Source: Sipunculus nudus
Lineage: Eukaryota; Annelida; Sipuncula; Golfingiida; Sipunculidae
Direction: 5' to 3'
Assembly (NCBI GenBank): GCA_026874595.1
Contig: CM049317.1
Location: forward strand, 11,566,382-11,630,381
Length of the DNA: 64,000 nt
The notes under the pieces are model-generated. The model worked only from the letters and a program-made list of their open reading frames with translations, searched no databases and was not told the origin of the DNA. Made by a program: the position numbers and the translations under genes. Below are positions 21,936-35,800 of the stretch, piece by piece. Within the stretch, counting starts at the first letter, position 1; every line of letters begins with the position of its first letter.

Positions 21936-22514
21936 TCAGAGTGAGAGAACTCGGGAATGTATGTCCGCTGCTTGCGTGGTGTAACACTATTGCTTCAGGT
22001 AAAATACAGGCCTGGCAAATGTAAAGGATTGCCTTTGTAAATATGATAAATGATCAAAGCTGATAAAGTTTACAAAGTTTTTAATATAAATATATAACAT
22101 TTTCATTTATATACGAAAATTTGATGTCTATATTTTAAAGCATGGTTTGAGTTTCAGAGTAATGTTTTAAAGACAAAATATCTGGAAGCACCTACACTCC
22201 TAAAGTAAAGAAGCTTAATTGCTTGACTGAAAGGGAAAATCTAAAATCGATTTTATAGAACAACTTCATGACAATAATGCATACATAATTAAAGTAACAA
22301 TAAACATGTTCATTGCAGAAAGGCACACTGAGGAATGTTCTGAGAATTAAGAGATCCTGCATTTAATGCTTTGGCAGGGACTGTTTTTTTCTGTAAAATG
22401 GAAAGTTCTGCTTCTTTGGCATACCCATGTTGAAATGTTTGAGCGATATAATATGTATTTTCTTCACTTCTTCATTAACCTTCACCAATGTTCTTTATAT
22501 ACTAGACAACAAGT

Positions 22515-23135
22515 ATCTACATAGGGCATGTGAGCAACATTCTCCATATCCTTTGCTCTATGCCCTTTATATCCGATAATGCCACAATTAACTTCTTGTG
22601 TAGATGCTGTAGGTAGCTAGGCCAGCAGGCTATACCAGCCCTAGCAAATTCAATTTTAAAGTCCGCAGGGATGAAAGCTTAGTAATTATCCCTGCCTGGT
22701 TAAGGTAACAGCCCTGACAGGGGTGACAGCTCAATACGCTTACTCGACCCATCCTGATGTCCATTTCCAGTACCATTACCTGCATGTTATCCATATACAT
22801 GTCACTGTGATTTGTGTACCTACAACCTAGGAACAAGTACCTGGCCCATACCCTGTTCTCTGTACATACTAGTACTGGACAATTGTCTATAAGGCACATG
22901 TGGGCAGCCCTGTTCCTATCCTGTGTCAGTTGCCCTATACTGGTGCTGATAATGCTAAAATGAACTTCCTGTTTAAAGACTGGAGGCTGACCAGCTTGCT
23001 ATCCCAGCTAGCTACAAAGGCAACAGGGATGAATGCTTTGTAATTACCCATGCCTGAGATAGGTAACGGTCCTGAAAGGAGTTTTTTTTTACATGCAACT
23101 GACCCAAGCCTGGTGTAAATTTCAGTATCACATTT
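22515..23135. repeat. Two diverged tandem copies, about 360-bp period
   Basis: Shared phrases occur in order in both copies: GGGCATGTG/GGCACATGTG, TAACTTCTTG/GAACTTCCTG, GCAGGGATGAAAGCTT/ACAGGGATGAATGCTT and TAATTACCC-like, then GGTAACRG. The two copies begin near 22515 and 22880. No coding frame is supported. Confidence 0.6.
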
Positions 23136-23240
23136 GTACATGGAGTACCTTATACCAGGTATACAGGTACTAATTAGATCCAGGTACAGTTACAGGTACT
23201 AGGTACTTCCTTCTCATGACAGCCTGGTACAGGTACAGTT
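23130..23240. repeat. GGTACA-type repeat, second cluster
   Basis: Short cluster of CAGGTACAG/AGGTAC motifs like the one at 17536-17700. Confidence 0.7.
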
Positions 23241-23560
23241 TCCAGGTCCCAACTCTGACACACAGACACATTGCATTTCCATCTCAGCAGATAATGTTTC
23301 TGTATTTGTCATGAGATGAATGAGAATCTTGAGTTAATGAATCATACATTCCACACAAATTATTAATTTAGTTTAATATTGTTTGCATATAAATTGCCTC
23401 TATTTCTAAAATTATGTTTATGTTGAGACATTTGTTTTCCTCGATTTGAATATTGAAATTTTACGATAATTTGAAATAATAAGCTAGATTTCAACATGCA
23501 GAATTTAAAATTTTCCTAGATCGCGCATGTCACACACATATAGGCCTACGCGTGATTAAC

Positions 23561-23561
23561 T

Positions 23562-23617
<56 letters not shown>

Positions 23618-23686
23618 TACACATGTATATCGATGCATGATCTTATACTCTTTTTGTGCATATGTATGTATGTATTTATGTATGTA

Positions 23687-23731
<45 letters not shown>

Positions 23732-23778
23732 GGTAGAGTTACCCTCCGTTGTAAAGTGCTCTTTGGCCTACAGACTAG

Positions 23779-23826
<48 letters not shown>
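23561..23826. repeat. Three (AT)n tracts in close succession
   Basis: AT runs at 23561-23614, 23690-23728 and 23782-23826, separated by TATG/TGTA-rich and unique segments. The apparent Ile-Tyr peptides here are translation of the microsatellite. Confidence 0.95.
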
Positions 23827-23830
<4 letters not shown>

Positions 23831-24676
23831 TGCAAGTACGCCATTAGCCTCAGGCTGGGGGTATGTTAAACAATCCAGCACCGCTTTTCTTCTTTGTATC
23901 ATGCATGGAAACGCCCCTACAGTGCTGAGTCCTCTGCTGTGGATATAACCCCCACGAGGCTGGCCACGAGCTATTCACGCGCGTTCCATACTTTGGCCCA
24001 AGTAGTAGTTTGGTGATCAAACCAAAGCTATTATATGGCCATACGTCTGGTATGTAGCTGTACCGGAGACGTATGTATCAAATGATATGTAGTTTCATTA
24101 AGCACAATGAAAGCTTGCATTTAAACTGAATGGTGTGCCAATGAATCGATTATATCGATGAATGTTAATTTCTCTTAACCTTATCGATTATATAGTTGCA
24201 TTTTCACATAATCTATCACAAACCATTATGTATGTACATGTAAAAAAGTGATTATTATATAAAAAATAATCTGTGATCATATGAGAAAGGCGGGACGTTT
24301 AGGAGCAAACAGCATTAAAACTGAACCTTGATTACCTTGTGAAGCGAATAGTTGTCAAGATTACGACCGTTACCTTGACCTTGTAGCGTGCTGTACTATC
24401 AGACTGAGTTTACTCGGTGTAATTTTCTGCAGCAGATTTCATAGTAAAATAACAGGTTATTATCAGTCATTTTATTTTCTCACAATTATTTTACAACCAA
24501 TTTCTGGAACCATTTGGTACACAGGTCCAAAATATGTAGTTCCTTTGATGATGGGCTCAATCAACTCAGTTTAATAACAGTAAAAAATGCAAGCACAGAA
24601 TACTTTATTACTAGTCAGACCGGCAAGGCAGTCAGGATTTGTGTACATATGTCATACACATAAGATCAGACAGGTA

Positions 24677-27139
24677 AACAAAGGACCTGTGGGTTACGGC
24701 GCTCAGCTGAAATTGATTATGAGAATATTTTTATATATACCTAACATATGGAAATGTGGCAACAGTTAGCCTCCCATGATTAAATATTTCAATAAGTATC
24801 GGTATATGACTGAAGTGACTGTAATATGCATGTAAATAATTAAAAGGAAGAAAGTGGAGATGAGTTGATCAAATTATAATAATACACCTTGAATTTATCA
24901 ACTGAAATAAGGGGGCGTTAAAAATAATCAAAATTTTCAATATTCCAGATCAGATAAGTGTGATATCCATTTGTAATTCCGAACTGGGGCTTTCATTTTG
25001 AAACAAATATGTGGGCAGATGGCCTCTGTGACCTTGACCTTTGACCTCTTGATCCCCAAATCAAACATTTTCTTCCGCAATTGGCAGGTGAGCAAAATTT
25101 GAAAGATGGGAGGTTTAGGATAAAAGTTTGGCTTAAAATGCATCCACAATCTTTTTTAAAGAAATGGATCCCGTGACCTTGATCTTTTACCTCATGACCC
25201 CAAAATCAAAATTGTTTTTACTTTAGTGATGGGCCATATATTAGTCAAGTTTAAATTGATATGTCATCCAAACCGTATTAATTATCGGGTAACAAATATG
25301 TGGACACACAAAAAGACGATCAGATGGACAGACGGATGGATGGACAAGGTGATTACAATAGGGCATCCACTTATTCAAGCGGGCCCAAATATCACACAAG
25401 ATTTCAGGACACTAGATGGTACCATAGTTGCAAATTTGACAGTTCATTTATCCATATAATTTTGCAGTCTTTAAATAAAGGGAGAAAAATCATTAAAAAT
25501 AGAAAAAATACAGGTGGCGCCACCAGTCTTTAGGAACTGAAGAAACCAGTCATAATCATTATCACACTAGGTTTCTTCAGTTCCTGATGAAACGACATTC
25601 GATAAACTGACATTATTGCTATCAATTAGAGGTCACAAAATCAGAAAAAAATCATAAAAATTAGGAAATGTGCAAGTGGCGCCACCAGTTTTCGGGAACT
25701 GACAAACCTTGTCCTTGTCAATATCTAAGGCACGATTCAGGGCTATCCATTCATTAATTATCAAAATAAAGTCGAGCCCGCTTATTGTCATTTCGGTGGT
25801 ACATGCTTATATTATGATAATAATCGGGATGTGATATCATGCGGGCTTCAACATCGATGTCTTCTTGAGTCATAGAATAAGCGTTATGTTTCACATGATA
25901 TTTAATAAATTGTCAATAAAAAGGAAACAGAAACGATAATTAAATTTTTATTGCATTACAGCATATCAAATAACGTGTATGCCCACCTGACAATTTATTT
26001 CCAATAATTTTTGTGCCGTATGTAGCATTAACTGACCAAATTCTGATTTGACAACAGAAAGTGACGTAGCGTCATTTCACAAGGTCTGGAAATATTCGGC
26101 ACAGTTACAACGTTATGCAAAGGCAGACTATTTTACCAGATAATTCTTGCACTTTTCTGACTCTTGTATCTTATTTTCCGATTGTTTTACTAATAACCGA
26201 AACTTTCATGATCAGTTCGTCTTTATGATAGGACTGCATGTTCGAGCAGCAGGCATCGTCAAACGATTGTCAAGTTTCACGGCGATTGAGGTTTTTGATC
26301 GACAATCGCTTCCACTTCTCTCAAAACCTCCAGCTTTTCGTGGAACCTCAAAGGGGATTACCAGCCGTTAATTAACACCGTTAACAGCTCGTGCTTCATA
26401 AAATATCGGCGAAACGTGACTGAGGTGTAAGCTGCGACCTTGCAAAGGTCAGGAGTTCATCATGTATGGCATATGATCGCAAACATTGCCCTTGTTAACG
26501 TACGAAGAAACGCAATGATCTTGATTAACGTGGTTTATTAAGACATTAATTAAACTAAGTGTCGGTCGGTGACCCGCATGCATCACTGCACTTGCCTGCC
26601 GCGCACAGGAGGGAGGTGAAATGGTGTGATACGCCTGACCGATTACAGGCTCATGGCCTCTCCGATCTTTGTAACGGCGTTAAATGTGATATTAACTTCC
26701 AACTGGTATCACTAAAAAGGGTACCAAGCATGACAATAAACGGGATCATGACAATATTCCATGATATTAAACGGTCAGATTGCATATATAGGAAATGGTT
26801 TTGAATTTCCGATTTATGTGACAATAAAGAATTTTCTGGTAACCGATATGACACAAAGTGGGACTTGACTGTACTTGAGGTTTTGTATCAATTTTTTCAT
26901 TATTCTGCGGGGTACTTACTTAGCCCCATAACTCGGAGGATATAGGTCACAGTGCCCTAATTTCAGGTCCCCAGGAGTTTTTTTTCTATTGACCTCCCTG
27001 GATATTCAGTTACAGGTTTCTAGGTCCTACGGTGTCAAAACATGCCAGTCTAACAGACAGAAAGACAGGTGGACGTACGGACGGATGGACGCTGACCGAT
27101 CACTTTAGGTCAGTTGACTTACAGTCATCTGAACTAAAA
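24677..27139 (-). mobile_element. Hairpin-ended dispersed element, copy B
   Basis: Minus-strand orientation. The left end at 27139 reads TTTTAGTTCAGATGACT, then the inverted arm AAGTCAACTGACCTAAAG and a TCCGTCCGTACG run. The right end at 24677 reads CAGCTGAGCGCCGTAACCC, then ACAGGTCCTTTGTT. The body contains one intact and one decayed unit of the ACCTTGACCTTTGACC phrase (25029, 25173) and two GGTGGCGCCACC-type palindromes. No coding capacity. Confidence 0.7.
25513..25585. repeat. Palindrome plus perfect 16-bp hairpin inside copy B
   Basis: GGTGGCGCCACC (25513-25524) is a perfect palindrome. Just after it, AGGAACTGAAGAAACC (25532-25547) is matched exactly by its reverse complement at 25570-25585 with a 22-nt loop. 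GTGGCGCCACC recurs at 25675 and 39542. Confidence 0.9.
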
Positions 27140-27387
27140 GCATTCGAAAGATTAGATGAGACGGGCGTAATTTCACTTAGCCTTAAATTGATTAAAGCAC
27201 AGTCATGCAATTACTGTTGCTGGTAACCGCATATTTGTTTTAATATAAAGATTTGCTTATGAAGAAATTAATGTGATGTTTATTGATAATTCTACATTTC
27301 ATTAGTTTTGATCCTGCAAATATGATATTTTTTATTTATTAATCTTGTACAACTGATAATTCTAACTGCAATTAAACATGCGAAATG

Positions 27388-27453
<66 letters not shown>

Positions 27454-29004
27454 TTTAATTGACTTTGCAAAATATTTCAGCCCCGTCCCCTCCACCAATC
27501 CTGGCTACGCCCGTGGATTAGATTGATTGAACAGATTAGATTAGATAGATTTGATAAATATAAAAGATTGATTTTTAAGATGCATTGATAAAATACAATA
27601 ACAGATAATATAGACGCAAAAGACTAGATTAAATTGGATTACACAGATTAGGCAGATAAAACATATAAATTATTATATAATTTGACGCCAGGTGGCAGTA
27701 CCTATCCTAGATATGGCAATTTAGCCATGTGGCCAGAATACTTGAGTCTTATTTACTTTTCCAGCTGCACTAGTCTACAGTTTGGTTAGTACACCAGTAC
27801 GTAATACTCCCCAAGGCCGCCACATATTTTTACTTGTCTGACACGCATGCTTATATTTTCATGTCGGGAAGTATACAAATATACCCTATTACATGCATAA
27901 AGAAAAACTCTCATCTCCCCATGTGAGAAAAAAAAAACCCACACGCTATCGGCCACAAGTTGTCCACGTGCGTGCCTGAAACTATAGGGCCGTATTGCCC
28001 CAGTTGTTAGTCTCCGTAAAGCTCGCGTATGGGGCATGGCTGAATCTAAATAAAAGCTTACCTATGCACCTGAGGGGTTTGCAGAGTTCATCAATTAACT
28101 TTATTCATTTACATGTTCGACATTTCGGAGTTTAATTGAATTATTCAACCTTATTGCAACTATAACAAGATAAGAACTATCTGTGGAATTGCGATATGAT
28201 GTGTTCATTATTCTGGACTGTGAGATTTGAATTCCAGGCTTGTTTTTTTTAACTATATGGCATATGTAAGAATGTGCATATAAAAATAGACGTTATAGAT
28301 TAATCACTTTTGCAGTATAATATATGTAGAAGCATATATATATATAATTTGTTCGGCTAAATTGTTTTATTAAATCAAGCCTGCTAGCTTTTCTTTTTTT
28401 CCAAAACTGGCACGAATATTAAGTATACGACATAGAATATAAACTATTGTACCACATTTTTGCAATCCTGTCAAAAGGGGTTACGTAAGGCGCATGTCTC
28501 CCATTTCTACCTAAACTATTCTGAAAATTACAAATATAAGCGTTAAGAGCACCGTAAATTGTGCATAATGCTCCCGTCGCATATTATGTGACCTCTGACC
28601 TCATAAAACATGCGTGAATTTTGCTGAGAATGTAATTCAAACTGTATTGGTAATTTTTTATGACGAGTTTCATGAAAACCCATAAGATTTTTGGTTAGTC
28701 ATCACGGGCCACAAAAGTATGAAGACCTCTGACCTCATTAAATATGCAAGGATTTTGCATGATGGATACAATATAATATGCGAATACGGTAGGCTATAAT
28801 ATGCAAATACGTGCAATTTAATTACGTCACGCGGTGCATGGAGCTCGCAATATTTCAAGAGTGACTGAATGAACCCAGCTGAATGAATGAGTTTAATCTA
28901 GCGTTCCGACCGGTGTTTTTACTCAGGATATACATTTACCCTCTGGTTTCTAAATCGGGGGTATAAGAGGAAAATTTAGGGTATAATTTTAGTTAATATT
29001 CAAA
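27140..29004. other. intergenic stretch with one (AT)n tract
   Basis: AT run at 27389-27451, followed by a CCCCTCCACCAATCCTGGC motif resembling a dispersed repeat end. Otherwise nothing recognised. Confidence 0.4.
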
Positions 29005-29265
29005 TTCACAGGGCGCACGAAATAAATATCGCGTGCGAACGAGGTAGTAACGCGTGCTCACGGAATAACTAGCGTGCGCACGAGAAAATATTTCTTAAGC
29101 ACGCGATAGGTATTCCATGTGCACGCGTTACTGTCTATTGCGCACGAGATGGTGTCTCATGCGCACGAAATAACATAATGTTATGGATCCCACTCCCAGC
29201 AATCGTAGTGTTCGTGTGCGAATGCGTTTCGCGATAGTATATAGTATACCGTGCGCACGAAATGA
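29005..29265. repeat. Array of GTGCGCACGA palindromic motifs
   Basis: About ten diverged copies of CGTGCGCACGARATAA, in both orientations, about 20-25 bp apart. CpG-dense in an AT-rich context. Similar single motifs occur at 16036-16130. Confidence 0.75.
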
Positions 29266-31073
29266 AAATATAATTTCATGCATGTCCTCTCCCATCTATA
29301 TACCGTAGAAAACAATCTGAAAAAAATATGATTGTACCATTTTTATTTCATTTTTGCATGACGACAGGGATATATGTGAGGATGATACACAGACTTTCAT
29401 TTCTTTATTAGTTGCAAAATGACTACACGTATAATAGACCACATTACTCAAGAGTGTACATTTATTCGCAAAACAGGTTTGCCATAATTATACATAAAAG
29501 CCAAAAAAAAAAAAAAAAAACTGACGGTGATGCCACCCAATTTTCTTTGCAGTTCATTATACACAACTAATGTTTCCAGCCATTGATGAAAAAGGCATTT
29601 AATAAAAGATGACATACAAAGAACGAGAGACAAACACTGCGCCATGGCTAGCTCACAGGTGAGCTATAAATAATTGAATATAACATTGTGGAGTTAAAAC
29701 TTCAGCACCACAAATCTTTGATGTAACGAATGCCGACATTTTAGAACTAAAACCTTACATTTTATTGATCAGTATGGCGGATTTGTAAATTAAAACATAA
29801 TTATTTCTTTTTCATCACATGAGACAACCGTTTTTTTAACTGTTGAAGATGAAAACGCAATATGATCATGCAATATTATGCAACAAGATACCTTGGGGGA
29901 GAGGCGAATATACCGATTAGCAATTGCACGGATCAAGGTTTGTGGGTCACAAGTTGGCGAAAAGCTAGGACAGAAGTAAGGTCAAGCACGCTGAAATCCG
30001 TCACAGTCATCAAGGTCTATTTATATATTCCTCAATAATTTGACCTTGATCTAGAGGTTTGTGGGTACCCTACAAACACAAGGGAACATTTCAGAGAGCC
30101 ACCTGGCGGAGAAAGCCCACACGCGGTTTTTCACGAGTTGTTCACGCGCTCCAGTTTCAGATGGCACAGAGTCTGGCATGTGGCTGGACTGGACAAGCGT
30201 ATCTGGTAACTTGCATATCAACGCCAAAGCAATTATTACATGCTTTATAATTTTGATTTTAGTGCGGTACTAATGTATACGCTCTCAAATTGGATTATAT
30301 TTATTTTAAGGCGGTGGTCTAGCTGGGATCGTGAAATGCTTTCGTTCAGCAACCCCCCCCCCCCCCACACACACCCCTTTGTGCACGTGAAACTAAAAAT
30401 ATTCGTATCTATGATAAAAAGGCTTGCTTTCTTCAGCTGCACATAAAAGCACACCAACTGAAATATAGTCAAGAGGCATATGATATGTAAATTAACTGTT
30501 ACTGCTAATATTAGTATTATTAAATTGCAGCTATATTTTCAAAGCGGAATTCTACGATTTCTTCATGCACCATTTCATTTGGGAAAGCTGGACCTCATAA
30601 TGTGTACATGATGTACAATTTTCCAGATTTCCAAGATAAATCCTTCCCAAATGTTTACAATGGCCTAAGATGAGTTGCATAATGTTTTTTCCACCAAAGT
30701 CGTTGACCTGAAAAAGATTACGTTTATAAAGATCTTATAAAAAAGGTTTTACAATTTTGATGAACCCGCAAGGTATAACGTCGTTTTTATCAGAGCCAAT
30801 GATCATATAATAAGATATAACTCTGACAATATGAAGCACTTTTCGTACCGAACGGGTTGTGACTGGCCACGATCTGTATACATGTACAAGCAAATTACAC
30901 GTTTATTATTTTGCACCTGAAGATTAATTTAGTTTCATTCCCCATTGATAGATGGCGATGCAAGTTCATCCTCTGGACAGTGCATCATTCGGAACACCTC
31001 GGCCGAATCCGTTGGCTTCTAGCCTCGAATGTATCTGTGGCCACAGTCGCTCGAATCCCTATTTGTGGTTGTG
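29266..31073. other. intergenic stretch, little recognised
   Basis: Contains a 14-nt C run at 30353-30366 and a phrase at 31002-31034 repeated inverted at 34866-34898. No exon recognised. Confidence 0.4.
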
Positions 31074-32574
31074 TTTTTAGCTCAGCTGACTATAAGTCAT
31101 CTGAGCTATAGTCGTTGTCCATTGTCCGTCGTCCTTCCGTCTGTCTGTCCGTCCGTCTGTCCGGATGTCCGTCCGTAATACTGGCACGTTTCGACACTGT
31201 TGGACCTACGAATCTGAAATTCGGCATACAGTTTTTGTCCCCAAAATCTCCTACCATGCCGAAAATTGGGTCAATAGGAATTCGTTCCTTCGAGATATTA
31301 AGGAAAAACCTCAATTTTTTATTAGAAATCTATTTTCACACTTCAGGACTGCCTAATATCAAAATCACTCATCTGGTTTTCTTCATATTTACCATAAATA
31401 TTCCTCTATATAGTTCCTATGTACATGCCAGATATTAAGTCAGTACTATATAATTTAAAAAAAGTAATGGGCCCAAACATAATGGACTTTGTAAAAAAAT
31501 CAGGAAGATATTTGGTCACTTAAGACCAAAAGTGTTAAAGGTAGGGACTTTTTTTCCAGTAATACAACTTTAATTAATCAAAATTTAATTGTATACCAAA
31601 AATTAGATCAAAATCTGTTATTTTTTTTTAAATATTGGCAAAAATATAAAATTGGTACCTTAAATTTTGCCAAACTTTGGCCACGGCACGTTTTTTTTCC
31701 TGTAAGTACTGTGGATTTAATTTTCACAGCATGTATACATAAGGATTTAATCTGTTAAAATCTGAAAATTGAAAATAAAAGCTGCAAAATTAGGCTAGTT
31801 ATTGAATTTTTTTGGAGGCTCTTGTTGTATTCCCTTACATTGTCAAGCAGTCCACTTTGATGACTGTAGGTCATTTAGTGCACATCTCTATGCTCCCCAG
31901 GCTGTTGGCATAATTTTAGATGTCCCCAAAATCTCCTACCATACCGAAAATCGGGTCATTAGGACTTTGTTCCTTCGAGATATTAAGGAAAAAACTCCGT
32001 TTTCCATAAAAAGAGCCATTGTTACACTTCAAGGCTGCCTAATATCAAAAGCACTGATCTGTTTTTGATCGTATTTAGTATTCACATTCTTTCATACATT
32101 TTCTGTGAACATACCAAAAATTAGGTCAGTATTGGGTATTATTTTGAAGTTATGGGCCAAAACATAATGCAATTTTTTTAAAAATCAGGATATATATTTA
32201 CTCACTTAACATGAGAATTGCTGAACCTAGAGACTTTTTTTTCAGGAATATAACTTTATTTAATCAAGATTCAATTGTTTACCCAAAATTAGATCTGAAT
32301 TTTGCAAATTTTTCAAGTAATTAGCACAAATAAAAAATCAATACCTTAAATTTTGTCCAACTTTAGCACTGTTGATTTAATTTTCACAGCATATATACAT
32401 AAGGATTTGATCTTTTAAAATCTGAAATTTCAAAGAAATTGATTGGAAAAAATAGCTTTTATTCATGTTTTCATACACCATGTCAAGTGTTGTTAAATCT
32501 AGCCCACCTAGTAGTAGCTTGCCTTGGGTCAGCTTGGCCACTACCAACAGGCTTCCCCTCTGCCCTGCATTCCA

Positions 32575-32592
32575 CCCCCCCCCCCCCCCCCC
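32575..32592. repeat. 18-nt C run in copy C
   Basis: Pure C run in the part of copy C that is absent from copy E. Confidence 0.9.
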
Positions 32593-33104
32593 GATGGTGC
32601 ATAAACTAGATGAATGTTATTATTTTCTGTATTTGATTCATTCTTATTCTAGGCTATGCTACATTTTAGATTTTGTATTGTACCACCAGGGTTACAATGA
32701 TTAAAGTGTACATTTAATTGTGTCCACAAAGTGGTGTATTGCTATGAAAGTGTGGATGTTCATGAGATAAGTAATTCCTTACTTCAGAAGAGTAAAAACT
32801 TCACCAGGTGTGAAACTGACTATTAATTCCAGTAATAAATTAAAACTGGGATAGTAATTAGCACAATGATATTGTTTGTCCCTCATTCAACCAACAGTGT
32901 GTATACTTTATTTGAATAGATGTTTTATTTTATCAAATTTACTGAATCTTTTATTTTATTTTGGTGAATAAAATTAAGCATGTACTTGTAGATGCCATGT
33001 TGTGGCATTATTTTCTTTTAAATTCAGTTTAAACATTTATGATTTAAAAATAATAAAATATATGTGTATGCATAATATGATCCAATATTAGCTACACTCT
33101 GGAT

Positions 33105-33230
33105 ATATGATGATTGCAACTTTTGCAACAATTCTAATATTTTAACTTATAGTTTCAGTTTTTTACTCTGTATATATAATGATTGCAACTTTTGCAACAA
33201 TTCTAATATTTTAACTTATATTTTCAGGGT
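33105..33230. repeat. 60-bp tandem duplication in copy C
   Basis: The segment around ATGATTGCAACTTTTGCAAC and AATTCTAATATTTTAACTTA occurs twice in a row with few differences. Copy E has a single decayed version. Confidence 0.85.
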
Positions 33231-34238
33231 TTTTTTTTATTAAAAATTTTTAAAACCTGTAAATAAAAAAATGCTTCAGATAAAAACTTCTTAATGGAAA
33301 AAGTGGATATGCTGAAAAAAAAATAGGATTATATATAAACTTAAATGCATTATTCCCTTGAAAGTGAAATAAAGGTATTGGTCCATTCTGTCCACTTGCC
33401 TGTCCATCTGTAAATTTGCATATGCATCACAGTATCTCAAAACTTTTCCTGTTTTTCTTCATGGCAGTCTTGTCAGAGTATTAGTTTGCAATCATGTATT
33501 TAGAACTTTACTATAACCAAGTAGGAGGGCCCCTTTCCTCTTAGCTTTTCATATTCTTATATAAATGAAAAACATTACAATAGAATATTTCTACATCCAC
33601 CTTCGTGCTGCCCTCACTTTTCCCTTCTCCGAACCCCATCCCAAAGTCAGCCTCAATAAGCAAGAACAAGATGAATCAGATATATTCATACTTTAATATT
33701 TTGTATAACTATTCGTCCATAGGTACCTATGTACATGCCAGAAATTATGTCAATATTGTGTAATTTGTAGACATAGTGGGCATCACAATAATGTACCTTG
33801 TCAAGACTAAAGAGATATTGTGTCATACAGTCACAAATTCATAAATCACTTCATCAGCATAGTTAATCATAACATCATATCTGTCAAATTGAAAGCTTGC
33901 AGACTACCATACACTTTAGATCCTTCAACAAATAGCCTTATCATCATTCTACTTCTGCTTATTACTGCTGTCATTGCATTCATATTTGCTCAAATATATC
34001 ACAATTTTCAACCCCTCCTAAATAAATAAAAAATAAACCACTATATTTGACTCTATTAATCCATCAGTCAGGTAATTTCATTTATCATTTACTCACATAT
34101 TACATTACATTCCTTTATAATAGCCCAACATGTCCATGATATTCATAAGCTTTATCGACTCGATATAGTATCACAGTGGAGAAACATTTATAGTCCAATC
34201 ACGATCAGCTGAGCGCCGTGACCCATGGGTCCCTTGTT

Positions 34239-35800
34239 TAACAAGAGATGGACGGAACTGCACTATATGGATATACAGATGTGCCTTACGAAGTAAGCAT
34301 GTATCACTATAGAGGCGTAATATGTACGGTTTCTTCCCATTTCCTCCTGAAATATGGATTCAAACGACTGTGCTGTGGCCCAATGATACACCACCTATTA
34401 TTGTGAAGTTCGCCGGAAATCCACCAGGTTGCCAATTCCACTCACTCGTCTAAGAAAATATTTCACACAGTTTCCACTAAGAATATATTGATTTGCCAAA
34501 ATAATGTGTATTATGTGTGCTTGATATGTTGCAAAAAATCTAATTTGACCAGGTTCCATCAGAAATTTAAGTAGAAAGTTTATATTTAATCGCAAATGCC
34601 TCATACATATCCCAACTGGGGTGGACTTCCTGACGTGAACTATATCCTCAAGATGACTTCAAAATCAGTATACTTGGGATTTTGCCCACTTTTTCTGGGA
34701 TGAGTGCGTGTTGTTTTAATATAACTTATTAAGGAAGAATATATGTAAGGATTGGCAGTACCTGAACACGAAATACAGTTTTTCTCTAACAAAGCGCACA
34801 ACAGGTGCGCTTGACCTGCCATGACCTTGACCTTGCCGGAATGCTTTCCATGGCGGCCCCCTATGTACATCCCAGGCTAGAAGCCAACGGATTCGGCCCA
34901 GGTGTACATCACCCTTCCACCAGAGGTCGCTTCTACTCAAAATGAACCTCTTTCAATCGGATTATGTGGGTACGACCGGGACATCTTGTCTCAGTGTCTA
35001 ACTTTAAAATCAAAATTAGTTTGGAAACACATGCACAAGTTCACAAAATATTGTAATTATACCATACCACAAAACATCATGTTTATGTAATCTGCCTTGA
35101 AACAATTCTTATCCAACGTAATCGATCAGACTACAGAATCCTTTCACTGGATTTATAGCTACGCTATCCGTGAAGGTAGAAGCTCCGGCGCACTGTGTGC
35201 CCTAGAATTCAAAGCCCACAAGCCCTAAGCGGAGCTGTTCACTTGTGAGTCCGATTCTGTGCAGTTTGCGCATACAGTTGTATATTTTCCGTCGGATGGC
35301 ACTGAGACAGCTCCTTCGCAAAATAAAAGTCAAATATGGAACGTTACCCCCTTAGGACTTACTTGGCATCGTACCCGCTAGTTCAAGAAAAACAAATGGG
35401 TACATACGAAACGTGACCATAGAGAAGTTGTGGGACAAATGACGGATGGTACCACCATCAAACAGAATGTAGATGCTAAGCGTTCCACCCATATTTGGTG
35501 AGCCCCCATATGGTAATGTTGATATATACTAGACAAGGCTAGAAATGTGTAGTACCTTATCATTATTTTCGGATTCGATATATGCAGCTGTGACTTGTGA
35601 TCTTTATGTACAGACCTATATCACAACAACTGCTTAGTGAAGAGTGTGACCGCATGGAGCAATACATAGAGGAAATCCCGGATATATGAATATATAGATT
35701 GTAGATCGCGCTCACGGTCTTGTTAAAAGGATAAGGTTATCCTAGATAATGGGAAAAATAGAAGCATCCATAAAGCCATTCCGGAGAATCCTGAATAAAT
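34239..35800. other. stretch between elements C and D
   Basis: Contains a phrase at 34866-34898 that is the inverse of 31002-31034. No exon recognised; the short frames here have no family match. Confidence 0.4.

Larger units (their letters stand above)
31074..34238 (+). mobile_element. Hairpin-ended dispersed element, copy C (3.2 kb)
   Basis: Left end TTTTTAGCTCAGCTGACT, ATA, AGTCATCTGAGCTATAG, then TCCGTCC repeats. Right end CAGCTGAGCGCCGTGACC followed by CATGGGTCCCTTGTT, holding the palindrome GACCCATGGGTC. The body has two diverged copies of a unit with CCCAAAATCTCCTACCATRCC and TTCCTTCGAGATATTAAGG (31237 and 31923), and an internal 60-bp duplication. From about 31920 it parallels copy E at 57700. 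No transposase-like frame. Confidence 0.75.

Noticed and set aside
23617-23948. Ile-Tyr-rich peptides
   Set aside because: Translations of (AT)n microsatellites.
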